Below, piece after piece: positions 10,392 to 17,415 of a stretch of DNA of 64,000 nt. Under the pieces are notes generated by a model. It searched no databases and had not been told where the DNA came from. It worked only from the letters and a program-made list of their open reading frames with translations. The stretch is from Propionispira raffinosivorans DSM 20765 (lineage in GTDB: Bacteria > Bacillota > Negativicutes > Selenomonadales > Selenomonadaceae), in the NCBI RefSeq assembly GCF_000381065.1, contig NZ_KB905851.1, positions 40,759 through 104,758 of the forward strand. Reading direction: 5' to 3'. The translations under genes were made by a program, and so were the position numbers. Every line of letters starts with the position of its first letter. Within the stretch, counting starts at the first letter, position 1.

Positions 10392-11318
10392 TTAGTGCCG
10401 GGAAAACTTCAATAGTTTATCGAGATTTGCAATTAATATAGCGGATAAAATCATGGTACCGCCCAGCAGTTGAATGGGTAATATTCGTTCGTCAAGGACA
10501 AGATATCCAGTAATGATACCTGTTATAGGTACTAGATTGAGATAAATCGTGGTCAAAGTTACATCTAAAATCTTCAGTGCATAGATATAAAGAAAATAGC
10601 AGGCAGCTGAACAGACAACGGCAAGATAAATAATTTGCAGCAAAGCGGAAAATGAAAATAGGTGCCACTGTTGATATTCGGTTACGGCAAAAGGAAACAA
10701 AAATAAAGTACCGAAGAGTGTCTGATAGGTGACGATTGCCAAATCAGAATTATTAGATTGTTGTTTTTTACTGAAAATTGTATAAAAAGACCAAGAAATC
10801 ATGGATCCGATAACAAATATATTTCCCAGGAAATGGTCTGAAGCTGTATCGAGAGCGCCGTTGGCTGTGATAGTCAAATAAGATCCGCCGATACCTAATA
10901 AAACCCCTAGTAGTTCACACAGCGAAAGCCTTGCTTTAAAAAATAGCATATTCAGCGTAATGGAAAGTATTGGTGTAACTGAGGTTATGAGTGATGCATT
11001 AGAGGCTGTGGTAAGTTTAATGCCAATGTTTTCGAAGCAAAAATAAATAGTTATACCCAGCAGGCCCGTTATGGCGAAACGACGTGTTCCTGCTTTATCA
11101 AGATGGGTTGTTGGTTCATATTTTCGGAAAATCGGCCATAAAATACAGGATGTAATTGCCAAACGAATGAAGGCAATTGTAAAAGGTGGAACTTCGGCGA
11201 TGACAATTTTTGTACTAATAAAGGATGTGCCCCAGGCAATCATTGTAAAAAAAATTAGGATATTCGCAATGAGTGTAGGAGAGTACTTGGCTTGCATGTT
11301 TTGTAAAATTTTTGTCAT
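10392..11318 (-). CDS. EamA/DMT-family transporter
   Basis: A 308-residue, ten-helix EamA transporter. The open frame begins further upstream, but the ATG at 11318 has AAGGAGA in front at ideal spacing and gives a normal short cytoplasmic N-terminus before the first helix (LIFFTMIAWGTSFISTKIVI). The second EamA half starts near residue 165. The substrate is not predictable. It lies in the same minus-strand run as the HAD/epimerase pair but is separated from it by 87 bases. Confidence 0.87.
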   Translation of the reverse strand: MTKILQNMQAKYSPTLIANILIFFTMIAWGTSFISTKIVIAEVPPFTIAFIRLAITSCILWPIFRKYEPTTHLDKAGTRRFAITGLLGITIYFCFENIGIKLTTASNASLITSVTPILSITLNMLFFKARLSLCELLGVLLGIGGSYLTITANGALDTASDHFLGNIFVIGSMISWSFYTIFSKKQQSNNSDLAIVTYQTLFGTLFLFPFAVTEYQQWHLFSFSALLQIIYLAVVCSAACYFLYIYALKILDVTLTTIYLNLVPITGIITGYLVLDERILPIQLLGGTMILSAILIANLDKLLKFSRH

Positions 11319-11397
11319 GGGAAATCTCCTTATTTTAAAAAGAAAAGGCATAAAGTTCTTTATTTATAAATGTATTATCTTATGCAGGCTAAATAAG

Positions 11398-11431
11398 AAT
11401 ACCCCGTACAACAGATGCTGTACGGGGTATT
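11398..11431 (-). terminator. Terminator for the YgbA-like gene
   Basis: Perfect 13-base arms (11398-11410 and 11419-11431) containing ACCCCGTACA. It sits just after the minus-strand stop, with T-rich sequence following on that strand. Confidence 0.88.
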
Positions 11432-11433
11432 GT

Positions 11434-11871
11434 TTATTTACTTTCTTTTACAGACTTTTCTTTTGCTTTCGCTTTGTCTTTAATTTTTTTCTCTTGTTGA
11501 TGTTTGGCATAATCAATCCCCATACTCTTGAGTTTATGCTTTATGGTCATGATCGGATGCTTAAAGAACATTTTTCGCTGGGTGCTTTTCATGATTTCGC
11601 GAAATTCTTTGGTTTGCTTGTCGCCAAAACAAGGACGTTCGCAGCGTTCACAAATTGGTTTTGTAATTCCATAAGGACAGCGATTGATTTTTAGCATAGC
11701 TGTTGCGAGCAGGGCAGTACATTTTGGACATAACGTTTTATCACCATTTGTTTTATGATGGCTATGACAATAAACACCAAATGTTTTTTTGATATTTTCT
11801 TTTTCTTTAGGAACCGTGTTTTTTATTTCTATTGGTTTTTTCTTTGGTAAAAATCTTGATAAAATCCCCAT
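11434..11871 (-). CDS. YgbA-like 'nitrous oxide-stimulated promoter' family protein
   Basis: A 145-residue soluble protein recognised as the YgbA family (nitrous oxide-stimulated promoter family, PF11756) by its Cys/His array: VYCHSHH, LCPKC, NRCPYG, KPICERCERPCFG, then REIMKSTQRKMFFKHP and IKHKL. The family is small and uncharacterised; in enterobacteria its gene responds to nitrosative stress. The cysteines suggest metal or Fe-S binding (inference). The lysine-rich tail after residue 120 is unstructured. The ATG has AAGGGTG upstream. It is monocistronic and divergent from the metQ operon. Confidence 0.75.
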   Translation of the reverse strand: MGILSRFLPKKKPIEIKNTVPKEKENIKKTFGVYCHSHHKTNGDKTLCPKCTALLATAMLKINRCPYGITKPICERCERPCFGDKQTKEFREIMKSTQRKMFFKHPIMTIKHKLKSMGIDYAKHQQEKKIKDKAKAKEKSVKESK

Positions 11872-12091
11872 AATAAAATCACCCTTAATTATTAAATTTA
11901 TATCAGTCCAACTTAAATTGTAAATTGAAATGCGGATAAAAGCAAGTTTTTCGCATAAATTAATCTAAATAACGTTTTTGCTCGATCATGAGTAGCAGTT
12001 TGCAGCTTAACAATGTTATAATTGAAAACGTTATAAGTAGTTGAGGCTTGAATTTTGCAGGTATTGGTTTTTGCCATAGTTTAAAGACATA

Positions 12092-12139
12092 TTGACAGGA
12101 TATGTTTTCTATGTTAACATTCTAAACATAGTTGAAAAC
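12092..12139 (+). promoter_or_regulatory. Promoter with overlapping operator-like palindrome, metQNIQ operon
   Basis: TTGACA (12092-12097), a 17-base spacer and TAACAT (12115-12120) form a near-consensus sigma-A promoter. The -10 lies inside the palindrome ATGTTAACAT (12111-12120) and inside a longer inverted repeat (GTTTTCTATGTT at 12104-12115; AACATAGTTGAAAAC at 12125-12139). A repressor bound there would block initiation. No S-box (SAM riboswitch) core was found in this leader. Confidence 0.65.
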
Positions 12140-12175
12140 GAGGACTTATTTTAGCGAAGAATGAGGTGTTTTATA

Positions 12176-13000
12176 GTGTCAAAAATATCAAATAAAGGAC
12201 TTTTTGTCGTTTTAATGGTGTTTAGTATGCTTGTGTTCAGTGGTTGTGGTATTGATGCCAGCAAGAACAGTGACTCGGAAAAATCAGCGATCACGATAGG
12301 AGTTACACCAGGACCGCATGCCGAAATCATGGAAGAGGTGAAGAAAGTTGCGGCAAAAGAAGGATTAGATATAAAAATTGTTGAATTTAGCGATTATATC
12401 CAGCCTAATGTAGCGTTGAGCAATGGTGAAATTGATGCCAATAGTTATCAACATCAGCCGTTTCTTGATTCCCAGATAGCCGATCGTGGCTATAAGATCG
12501 AATCCATTGCAAAAACGGTTATTTTTCCCATGGCCGTGTATTCCAAAAAACTTAAATCGTTGAGTGAGATCCCCGATGGTGCTATTGTATCCATTCCAAA
12601 TGATCCGACAAATGGTGGGCGGGCTCTATTGATTTTAGAAAAAGCGGGTCTGCTAAAACTGAAGGAGAATGTTGGACTTAGTGCAACCGTTGCTGATATT
12701 ATGGAAAATCCGCAGCATTTACAGATTAAAGAATTGGAAGCGGCACAGGTAGCTCTTTCTTTAATGGATGTTGATTTTGCTGTAATTAATACGAACTATG
12801 CTGCGCAAGCAGGGCTTGTACCCAATCGGGATGCTTTATTTATTGAAGATGGAAAATCACCTTATGCAAATGTTCTTGTAGTGCGCAGTGAAGACAAGGA
12901 TAAAGCTGTCTTTAAAAAATTAATTAAAGCATATCAATCGGATGAAGTGAAACAATTCATTACGGATCATTTTCAAGGTTCGGGAACGGCTGCATGGTAA
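12176..13000 (+). CDS. metQ: MetQ-type methionine-binding lipoprotein (first copy)
   Basis: A substrate-binding lipoprotein of about 274 residues (NlpA family) that captures L- or D-methionine for MetNI. I chose GTG at 12176 because GAGGTG lies eight bases upstream; the ATG at 12161 has a poor site. The signal peptide ends in FSGC (Cys 24, lipid anchor). Family motifs include GVTPGPHAEIMEEV, VEFSDYIQPN, FPMAVYSKK and SIPNDPTNGGRALL. A second MetQ lies at the far end of the same operon and is clearly diverged from this one, which suggests different affinity or ligand. Confidence 0.92.
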   Translation: MSKISNKGLFVVLMVFSMLVFSGCGIDASKNSDSEKSAITIGVTPGPHAEIMEEVKKVAAKEGLDIKIVEFSDYIQPNVALSNGEIDANSYQHQPFLDSQIADRGYKIESIAKTVIFPMAVYSKKLKSLSEIPDGAIVSIPNDPTNGGRALLILEKAGLLKLKENVGLSATVADIMENPQHLQIKELEAAQVALSLMDVDFAVINTNYAAQAGLVPNRDALFIEDGKSPYANVLVVRSEDKDKAVFKKLIKAYQSDEVKQFITDHFQGSGTAAW

Positions 13001-13024
13001 AAATATGAAGGAGAGGCAAAGCCC

Positions 13025-14083
13025 GTGATTAAACTTTCACATATCGAAAAAACGTACGAAGGGTCATCCGGTCCGGTTATGGCACTAAAAGGAATTGACC
13101 TTGAAATTAAACGTGGTGAGATCTATGGTATTATTGGACTCAGTGGTGCTGGGAAAAGTACATTGATTCGTTGCATTAATATGCTTGAAAAACCTACGGC
13201 AGGTAAGGTTATTGTCGATGGTCAAGATCTGACAGCTATGAATGATAGTCAGCTTCGTGCGGCAAGAAAAAATATTGGAATGATTTTTCAGCATTTTAAC
13301 TTGCTGTCATCAGCAACTGTATATGAAAATATTGCTTTCCCTCTTAAGCTTGGCGGCTGTAGTAAGGAAGCAATTGAAAAGAAGGTTCAGCCACTCTTGC
13401 AGCTGGTTGGTCTTAATGATAAACAACATCAATATCCAGCGCAGCTTTCCGGCGGACAAAAACAACGTGTTGGTATTGCCAGAGCATTGGCAAGCGATCC
13501 CAAAGTATTGCTTTGCGATGAGGCGACTTCAGCACTTGACCCGCAGACAACGAAAGCAATTCTGGAGCTTATTAAGGATATTAACCAAAAATTGCAGCTT
13601 ACGGTTGTGGTCATTACGCATGAAATGCAGGTGATTAAAGAAATTTGTGATAAGGTAGCGGTTATTGAGCATGGTGTAATTGCGGAAAAGGGTACGGTAC
13701 TTGAGGTATTTACGAATCCGCAGCAACCGATTACCAAGGAATTTATCAGTGTGCTGATTAGCAATGAGCTGCCTAGTGCTTTTCGTGGGGCTGAAATTTA
13801 TCCGACCGCAGTGCCGGGGAGTCATCTTTTGGTACGGCTTACCTTTATTGGTGATTCAGCAGATGATCCCGTGATTGCTGGTCTTATTCGTGGCTTTGAC
13901 ATAGAAGTCAGTATTTTGTTTGGCAATCTCGACCATATCAAATTGACGCCGTATGGGCGTATGATTATTGGTATTAGCGGTGAACAGCCGGAAATTGATA
14001 AAGCTCTCGAGTATTTAAAATCAAAGGATCTAAGAATTGAGGTGATCGGTTATGTCACAAGACATGGTCACATTGCTGATTAA
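13025..14083 (+). CDS. metN: Methionine ABC transporter ATP-binding protein
   Basis: The 352-residue ATPase of the MetNIQ importer. It has Walker A GLSGAGKST (residues 38-46), the signature LSGGQKQRVGIARAL, Walker B LLCDEATSALD and an H-loop VITHEM. A C-terminal NIL/ACT-like domain (about residues 270-345) serves for allosteric inhibition by internal methionine. It starts at GTG with AAGGAG upstream. Its 3' end overlaps the metI start by 32 bases, so translation is probably coupled. Confidence 0.95.
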   Translation: MIKLSHIEKTYEGSSGPVMALKGIDLEIKRGEIYGIIGLSGAGKSTLIRCINMLEKPTAGKVIVDGQDLTAMNDSQLRAARKNIGMIFQHFNLLSSATVYENIAFPLKLGGCSKEAIEKKVQPLLQLVGLNDKQHQYPAQLSGGQKQRVGIARALASDPKVLLCDEATSALDPQTTKAILELIKDINQKLQLTVVVITHEMQVIKEICDKVAVIEHGVIAEKGTVLEVFTNPQQPITKEFISVLISNELPSAFRGAEIYPTAVPGSHLLVRLTFIGDSADDPVIAGLIRGFDIEVSILFGNLDHIKLTPYGRMIIGISGEQPEIDKALEYLKSKDLRIEVIGYVTRHGHIAD

Positions 14084-14705
14084 GTCATTAGGTGAAACCA
14101 TCTATATGGTAACGGTTTCAATGGTCATTGCCAGTGTAATAGGCATTCCACTGGGGGTGCTGCTTGTGACAACGGCCAAAAATCAAATACTGGAATGTAT
14201 AGGCTTTAATCGTGTATTAGCATCTGTTGTAAATGCAGTTCGTTCAGTGCCGTTTATTATTTTAATGGTGGCAATTATTCCTGTTACGCGTCTTATCGTA
14301 GGTACTTCGATTGGAACAATGGCAGCGATGGTTCCACTTACGATAGCAGCTATTCCATTTATTGGACGCCAGGTTGAAACGTCATTAAAAGAGGTGGATG
14401 CTGGGGTTGTAGAGGCTGCAATGGCGATGGGGGCTACACCAATGCAGATTATCTGGAATGTTTTACTGCCAGAAGCAATCTCAGGGATTATTGCCCAGCT
14501 GACAACGGTCGTTATCGGTTTAGTTGGCTCTTCCGCTATGGCTGGCGCAATTGGCGGCGGCGGTCTGGGCGATCTCGCGATTCGTTATGGTTATCAGCGC
14601 TTTCGTGCGGATGTGATGCTGGCAACGGTCATCGTTTTGATTATTCTCGTGCAGGTGGTTCAATTTGCCGGGAATTATGTTGCGAAGCGGTTGAATAAAA
14701 AATAA
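14052..14705 (+). CDS. metI: Methionine ABC transporter permease
   Basis: A 217-residue permease with five TM segments and the coupling-helix motif EAAMAMGATPMQIIWNVLLP (EAA loop) that docks on MetN. The ATG at 14052 lies inside metN and is preceded by GAGGTGAT; the length fits MetI (about 217 residues). With metN and the two metQ genes it forms a complete importer. Confidence 0.95.
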   Translation: MSQDMVTLLIKSLGETIYMVTVSMVIASVIGIPLGVLLVTTAKNQILECIGFNRVLASVVNAVRSVPFIILMVAIIPVTRLIVGTSIGTMAAMVPLTIAAIPFIGRQVETSLKEVDAGVVEAAMAMGATPMQIIWNVLLPEAISGIIAQLTTVVIGLVGSSAMAGAIGGGGLGDLAIRYGYQRFRADVMLATVIVLIILVQVVQFAGNYVAKRLNKK

Positions 14706-14723
14706 ATTTTAGGAGGGTAATTC

Positions 14724-15539
14724 ATGAAAAAAATTGCATTAATTTTAACATCTTTACTTATTGCTGTGTTTGCCTTAACTGGTTGTGGCAGCGATGCTAA
14801 GCCGGAAGCTAATCAGGCTAAGACTGTTTTGAAGGTCGGAGCAACGGCAGTGCCGCATGCTGAAATCTTACAAGTTGTAAAACCTATTTTAGAAAAAGAG
14901 GGTATTGATTTACAAATCGTTGAATTCAGTGATTATGTTCAACCAAATCTTGCTTTAAATGATAAAGAATTGGACGCAAATTATTTTCAACATACGCCTT
15001 ATATGGAAAATTTTGCTGCAGAACATAATTTGAAATTAACCAATGCCGGTGGAATTCATATCGAACCTATGGGCGTTTATTCCAAAAAAGTTAAGAAGTT
15101 GGATGAATTAAAAGATGGTGCAGCGATTGCAATTCCAAATGATCCAACAAATGGTGGACGTTCTTTGCTTTTATTAGAAAAAGCTGGTTTGCTTAAATTA
15201 AAAGATGGTATTGGTGTTAAAGCTACTGTACAAGATATTGTAAGCAATCCTAAAAATCTTCAATTTAAAGAAGTTGAGGCAGCTCAAGTGCCGCGTGCTC
15301 TTGATGATGTTGATGCAGCAGTAATCAATACAAACTATGCAATGGAAGCAAGTCTTGTTCCTTCGAAAGATGCATTGATTATGGAAGATAACACATCACC
15401 ATATGTAAATATTATTACAGTACGTACTGGGGATGAAAATCGTCCGGAAATTCAAAAACTCGTTCAAGCTTTGCAATCGCCAGAAGTAAAGAAATTTATT
15501 GAAGAAAAATATAAAGGTGCTGTAGTACCTGCATTTTAA
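14724..15539 (+). CDS. metQ: MetQ-type methionine-binding lipoprotein (second copy)
   Basis: A 271-residue NlpA-family lipoprotein. Its signal peptide ends in LTGC (lipidated Cys 21). It shares AVPHAEIL, VEFSDYVQPN, PMGVYSKK and AIPNDPTNGGRSLL with the first copy but differs throughout the ligand-binding face, for example YFQHTPYMENF against SYQHQPFLDSQ. An AGGAGGG ribosome site precedes the ATG and lies 18 bases after metI. A strong terminator follows, closing the operon as metQ-N-I-Q. Confidence 0.94.
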   Translation: MKKIALILTSLLIAVFALTGCGSDAKPEANQAKTVLKVGATAVPHAEILQVVKPILEKEGIDLQIVEFSDYVQPNLALNDKELDANYFQHTPYMENFAAEHNLKLTNAGGIHIEPMGVYSKKVKKLDELKDGAAIAIPNDPTNGGRSLLLLEKAGLLKLKDGIGVKATVQDIVSNPKNLQFKEVEAAQVPRALDDVDAAVINTNYAMEASLVPSKDALIMEDNTSPYVNIITVRTGDENRPEIQKLVQALQSPEVKKFIEEKYKGAVVPAF

Positions 15540-15558
15540 GGTATTATGATGAATACTG

Positions 15559-15590
15559 AGCCCTGCCGCTTGCGGCAGGGCTGTTTTTTT
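15559..15590 (+). terminator. Terminator of the methionine transporter operon
   Basis: GC-rich stem AGCCCTGCC / GGCAGGGCT followed by seven T residues. The apparent short reading frame across it (15546-15728) is spurious. Confidence 0.93.
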
Positions 15591-15724
15591 ATGAGCAAGA
15601 ATAAAAAAATAATAAAAAAATTTTTATTATTGCAGGAATTTGACTATAAAAAAACAAATATAATCTATCGTTGCATAAAAAGAAGGTGTAGCAACGTATT
15701 TTCCACACAGGACGGGAGAGTGTT

Positions 15725-16879
15725 ATGAAAACTTTTAAATTGACAAAAGAGGAAACACAGGATTTAGCAGAGAGGTTTCAGACGCCGCTAGTGGCGATCT
15801 CTTTGGAACAAGTAGAGTATAATTACCAATTTTTACGAACGCACATGCCAAGGCTTAGGGTGTTCTATGCAATGAAATCAAATCCGGCAGCGCCGATTGT
15901 TGGCAAGGTGGCGGAACTGGGAGCAAGCTTTGATGTTGCCTCGGATGGTGAAATGCGCCAACTGACAGCAATGGGGGTCGCCGCGGATCGTATGATTTAT
16001 GCAAATCCTTTTAAAACGCCACAGGGAATGACGCTAGCGGCAAAAATTGGTGTGAATAAATTTACGTTTGACAGTGAGAGTGAAATATACAAAATGGCGA
16101 AGTATGTACCGGGTGGTACGGTTTTACTTCGTTTAAGGGTAGACAATCCGAAAGCGCTTATTGATTTGAATAAAAAATTCGGGGCAGCACAAGAGGATGC
16201 ACTGCATCTTTTGCGTATTGCCAGACAGCAAGGGCTTGATGTTGCTGGATTATGTTTTCATGTTGGAAGCCAGTCGCTTTCAATGGATGCACATAAAGAA
16301 GCATTTCGAATTTGTCGTGAGGTTTTTGATCAGGCCAAGGCAGAAGGTTTTGCGCTTCATATTCTTGATATTGGGGGCGGACTGCCAGTTCCAGCACCGG
16401 ATATGAATTTTGATTTGCTGGAAATGGCACAGGAAATCAATGAACAGATTGAAACATTGTTTCCGGATACAGAGATTTGGGCAGAGCCGGGACGTTATAT
16501 TTGTGGAACGGCGATGAACCTAATAACGAGCGTTATGGGATTGCAAGATCGTAATCACCAGCCGTGGTATTTTCTTGATGAAGGTCTTTATGGTACCTTT
16601 TCCGGGGTTATCTTTGATCACTGGGAGTATGAGTTGGAAACATTCAAACAAGGTGAACTAACACCTGCGACTTTTGCCGGGCCAAGTTGTGATTCAATTG
16701 ATATTTTATATCGAGACCGTATGAGTGTGCCTCTGGCCATTGGTGATCTTATTTTAGTGCCAAACTGTGGTGCATATACGTCGGCTTCAGCAACGGAATT
16801 CAATGGGTTTGCTTTAGCAAAGATGGTTGTTTGGGAAGAAGTAAAACACATAGAGAAAGCCGTTGAAGCTGTAGGCTAG
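15725..16879 (+). CDS. Lysine/ornithine decarboxylase, alanine-racemase-fold (eukaryotic ODC-like)
   Basis: A 384-residue PLP-dependent group IV decarboxylase that makes cadaverine or putrescine. It shows FYAMKSNP (PLP lysine 51), FDVASDGEM, CFHVGSQS, DIGGGLP, the phosphate-binding EPGRYICGTA, and GPSCDSID with the catalytic Cys 322, which is contributed across the dimer. It closely resembles the Selenomonas ruminantium bifunctional Lys/Orn decarboxylase, whose cadaverine is attached to peptidoglycan to hold the outer membrane. I infer the same role here. Meso-DAP and carboxynorspermidine decarboxylases share the fold but lack this pattern. A GGGAGAG site precedes the ATG, and a CGTTGC/GCAACG hairpin (15669-15696) lies in the leader. 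Confidence 0.88.
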   Translation: MKTFKLTKEETQDLAERFQTPLVAISLEQVEYNYQFLRTHMPRLRVFYAMKSNPAAPIVGKVAELGASFDVASDGEMRQLTAMGVAADRMIYANPFKTPQGMTLAAKIGVNKFTFDSESEIYKMAKYVPGGTVLLRLRVDNPKALIDLNKKFGAAQEDALHLLRIARQQGLDVAGLCFHVGSQSLSMDAHKEAFRICREVFDQAKAEGFALHILDIGGGLPVPAPDMNFDLLEMAQEINEQIETLFPDTEIWAEPGRYICGTAMNLITSVMGLQDRNHQPWYFLDEGLYGTFSGVIFDHWEYELETFKQGELTPATFAGPSCDSIDILYRDRMSVPLAIGDLILVPNCGAYTSASATEFNGFALAKMVVWEEVKHIEKAVEAVG

Positions 16880-16901
16880 ACTTTGAGAAAAAGGTGATCT
16901 T

Positions 16902-17087
16902 ATTAAAAATTTAGGCAGTATATCAAATGCGATTGTTGTTTTAATTGTTTTGGCGGCAATTTATGTAAAAATGAACGATGCTGGTGCGGATGCAATTTTT
17001 CGAGGTTCGGATATCTACATTGTGGTAGGAGCCGTACTGGCACTTGTAGTACTTAAGATTTTTTACAGTCATAGAAATAAAAAATAG
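16902..17087 (+). CDS. Small two-helix membrane protein with apparent ATT start
   Basis: A 61-residue protein with two hydrophobic segments (NAIVVLIVLAAIYVK and YIVVGAVLALVVLKIFY) joined by a short polar loop, and a basic tail (YSHRNKK). The only in-frame start between the upstream stop (TGA at 16884) and the first helix is ATT at 16902, five bases after AAGGTG. An internal ATG at 16971 would remove the first helix. It follows the decarboxylase gene by 22 bases and is probably co-transcribed. No family recognised. Confidence 0.62.
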   Translation: MKNLGSISNAIVVLIVLAAIYVKMNDAGADAIFRGSDIYIVVGAVLALVVLKIFYSHRNKK

Positions 17088-17124
17088 GCTAAAACAAAAT
17101 AATAGAGAAAATTAAAAAAAAGTC

Positions 17125-17162
17125 AAGTGGATAACTTTGCATTATTACAAAGTTATCCACTT
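17125..17162 (+). terminator. Hairpin with 15-base arms, built from two DnaA boxes
   Basis: Perfect arms 17125-17139 and 17148-17162 around an 8-base loop, A-rich before and T-rich after. It looks like a rho-independent terminator for the decarboxylase unit, but each arm also contains a DnaA-box-like 9-mer. Confidence 0.7.
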
Positions 17163-17226
17163 TTTTATCCACAAATAACCTCTGATTGTGGATAACTATG
17201 TGAGAATAGTAAAAAAACTGCAATAA

Positions 17227-17278
17227 AACAGATATATAAGCTGTGGATAAGGAGTTATCCACAGCTTATATATCTGTT
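17227..17278. repeat. 24-base perfect inverted repeat containing two DnaA boxes
   Basis: Arms 17227-17250 and 17255-17278 are exact reverse complements around the loop GGAG. Each arm carries a consensus DnaA box next to the loop. No T-run follows, so it is not a typical terminator. Confidence 0.93.
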
Positions 17279-17415
17279 GATAACTTTAGAGATATATTTT
17301 ATATTTGCGTTGTTCATAAATCAAGGCTAAAATTACAAATACATAAGTGCAGTAAATTACAAGAATTTGTTGTAAAATAAGACATATAAAATAAAATTTT
17401 AGGCATGGTGAATAT

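Larger units (their letters stand above)
17125..17283. other. DnaA-box cluster arranged in inverted repeats
   Basis: Four perfect TTATCCACA boxes are present: 17165-17173 (+), 17187-17195 (-), 17242-17250 (-) and 17255-17263 (+). Two TTATCCACT near-matches lie at 17126-17134 (-) and 17153-17161 (+), and TTATCAACA at 17275-17283 (-). This is seven sites in about 160 bases. AT-rich sequence without boxes follows to 17415, as expected of an unwinding element. It could be part of the replication origin, a DnaA titration or regulatory cluster, or a control site for the kinase gene at 17416. dnaA itself is not in the window. Confidence 0.82.

Noticed and set aside
11071..11694. Plus-strand 207-codon open frame
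   Set aside because: It lies antisense to the EamA gene and the YgbA-like gene and has no coding character.
11940..12160. SAM (S-box) riboswitch before the methionine transporter
   Set aside because: The conserved core sequences of S-box leaders are not present; a normal promoter with a dyad is close to the start codon.
15546..15728. Short plus-strand reading frame of 60 residues
   Set aside because: It runs through the terminator of the metQ operon and has a low-complexity Lys/Ile composition.
17125..17283. Declaring the DnaA-box cluster to be oriC
   Set aside because: dnaA/dnaN are not here, genes on both sides run mostly the same way, and skew could not be computed. It is reported only as a DnaA-box cluster.
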